A stretch of DNA of 6,231 nucleotides. Origin: Planctomycetaceae bacterium. Its GTDB lineage: Bacteria; Planctomycetota; Planctomycetia; Planctomycetales; Planctomycetaceae. The position numbers and the translations under genes are program-made. Shown here in pieces: positions 5,927 through 6,231 of the stretch. The notes under the pieces are model-generated. The model ran no database searches. It saw nothing but the letters and a program-made list of their open reading frames with translations, and was not told the origin of the DNA. The stretch covers positions 1-6,231 of the forward strand of contig CANJZR010000244.1 of the NCBI GenBank assembly GCA_947479075.1, read 5' to 3'. The number at the start of each line of letters is the position of its first letter. Positions within the stretch are counted from its first letter, which is position 1.

Positions 5927-6231
5927 ATGTTCACACTTCCCGGTTCCAGCTTTCGCTATTGCGACGGAGTCACCCGGCGGTCGTTCCTTCAGGTCGGAGG
6001 GCTGGCGTGTGCGGGTGGTCTTGCAGCTGCAGATATCGCCCGGGCGGAAGCCGCCGCAGCTGTGCAGGGGCATAAGCTCCCGTGGAAGTCGGTGATCATG
6101 GTCTACCTGTCGGGTGGGCTGCCGCACCAGGACACATTTGATCTGAAGCCCGATGCACCCAAAGAGATCCGCGGTGAGCTGAGCCCGATCGATACGAATG
6201 TTCCAGGAATTCAGATCAGCGAGCTGCTCCC
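5927..6231 (+). CDS. DUF1501 family protein with Tat-type signal, N-terminal part (continues beyond window)
   Basis: The frame is open from the ATG at 5927 to the window end (101 codons plus two bases). The N-terminus MFTLPGSSFRYCDGVTRRSFLQ has a twin-arginine motif (TRRSFLQ, 16-22). A hydrophobic Gly/Ala-rich stretch follows (23-38, ending near ARAEA), so the protein is probably exported folded. After it come VIMVYLSGGLPHQDTFDLKPDAPKEIRGEL (56-85) and VPGIQISELLP (92-102), the hallmark start of DUF1501 proteins. These are distant relatives of the alkaline phosphatase/sulfatase superfamily, and their reaction is not established. Members usually reach about 420-480 residues, so only about a quarter is seen. 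In planctomycetes they often follow a DUF1549/DUF1553 cytochrome-like gene; here the upstream neighbour is purK across 364 nt, so this one seems to begin its own unit. A stop in frame at 5849-5851 and no earlier ATG make 5927 the natural start. No Shine-Dalgarno is visible. Confidence 0.93.
   Translation, partial: MFTLPGSSFRYCDGVTRRSFLQVGGLACAGGLAAADIARAEAAAAVQGHKLPWKSVIMVYLSGGLPHQDTFDLKPDAPKEIRGELSPIDTNVPGIQISELL

Noticed and set aside
5636..6127. 163-codon open frame on the minus strand
   Set aside because: It lies antisense to the DUF1501 start and across the REP-like repeat; its composition (Arg/Ser/Pro-rich) is that of a GC-rich shadow frame.

Overview
The window reads as a piece of a planctomycete chromosome (GC-rich, by eye about 60%). 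The clearest taxonomic marker is the gene running off the right end. It starts a DUF1501 protein with a Tat-type signal (TRRSFLQ) and the motif SGGLPHQDTFD, a family greatly expanded in Planctomycetota. A divergent Hsp70 with a long Pro-rich tail, near-absent Shine-Dalgarno sequences and GC-rich palindromic intergenic repeats fit the same group. No species can be named from this alone.

Layout, left to right. Positions 1-1202 (minus) hold the N-terminal 400 residues of an FtsX/MacB-type ABC transporter permease whose end lies outside the window. Positions 1203-1528 are non-coding and contain a long imperfect inverted repeat. Positions 1529-3679 (minus) encode a complete 716-residue Hsp70 (DnaK-like) protein. 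Its helical lid is replaced by a disordered Pro/Ser/Lys-rich tail carrying a four-cysteine zinc ribbon. Positions 3680-3937 are the shared upstream region of two divergent units. Positions 3938-5562 (plus) are purE-purK, overlapping by 4 nt (ATGA). Positions 5563-5926 are non-coding and carry two inverted copies of a REP-like hairpin repeat and a candidate promoter. Positions 5927-6231 begin the DUF1501 gene.

Functionally, purE and purK form a translationally coupled pair for the two-step carboxylation of AIR to CAIR in purine synthesis. The Hsp70, permease and DUF1501 genes have no evident link to that pathway or to each other. This is mostly a housekeeping region. The items most worth a second look are the zinc-ribbon Hsp70 and the two intergenic repeat structures. 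I found no convincing new multi-gene system.
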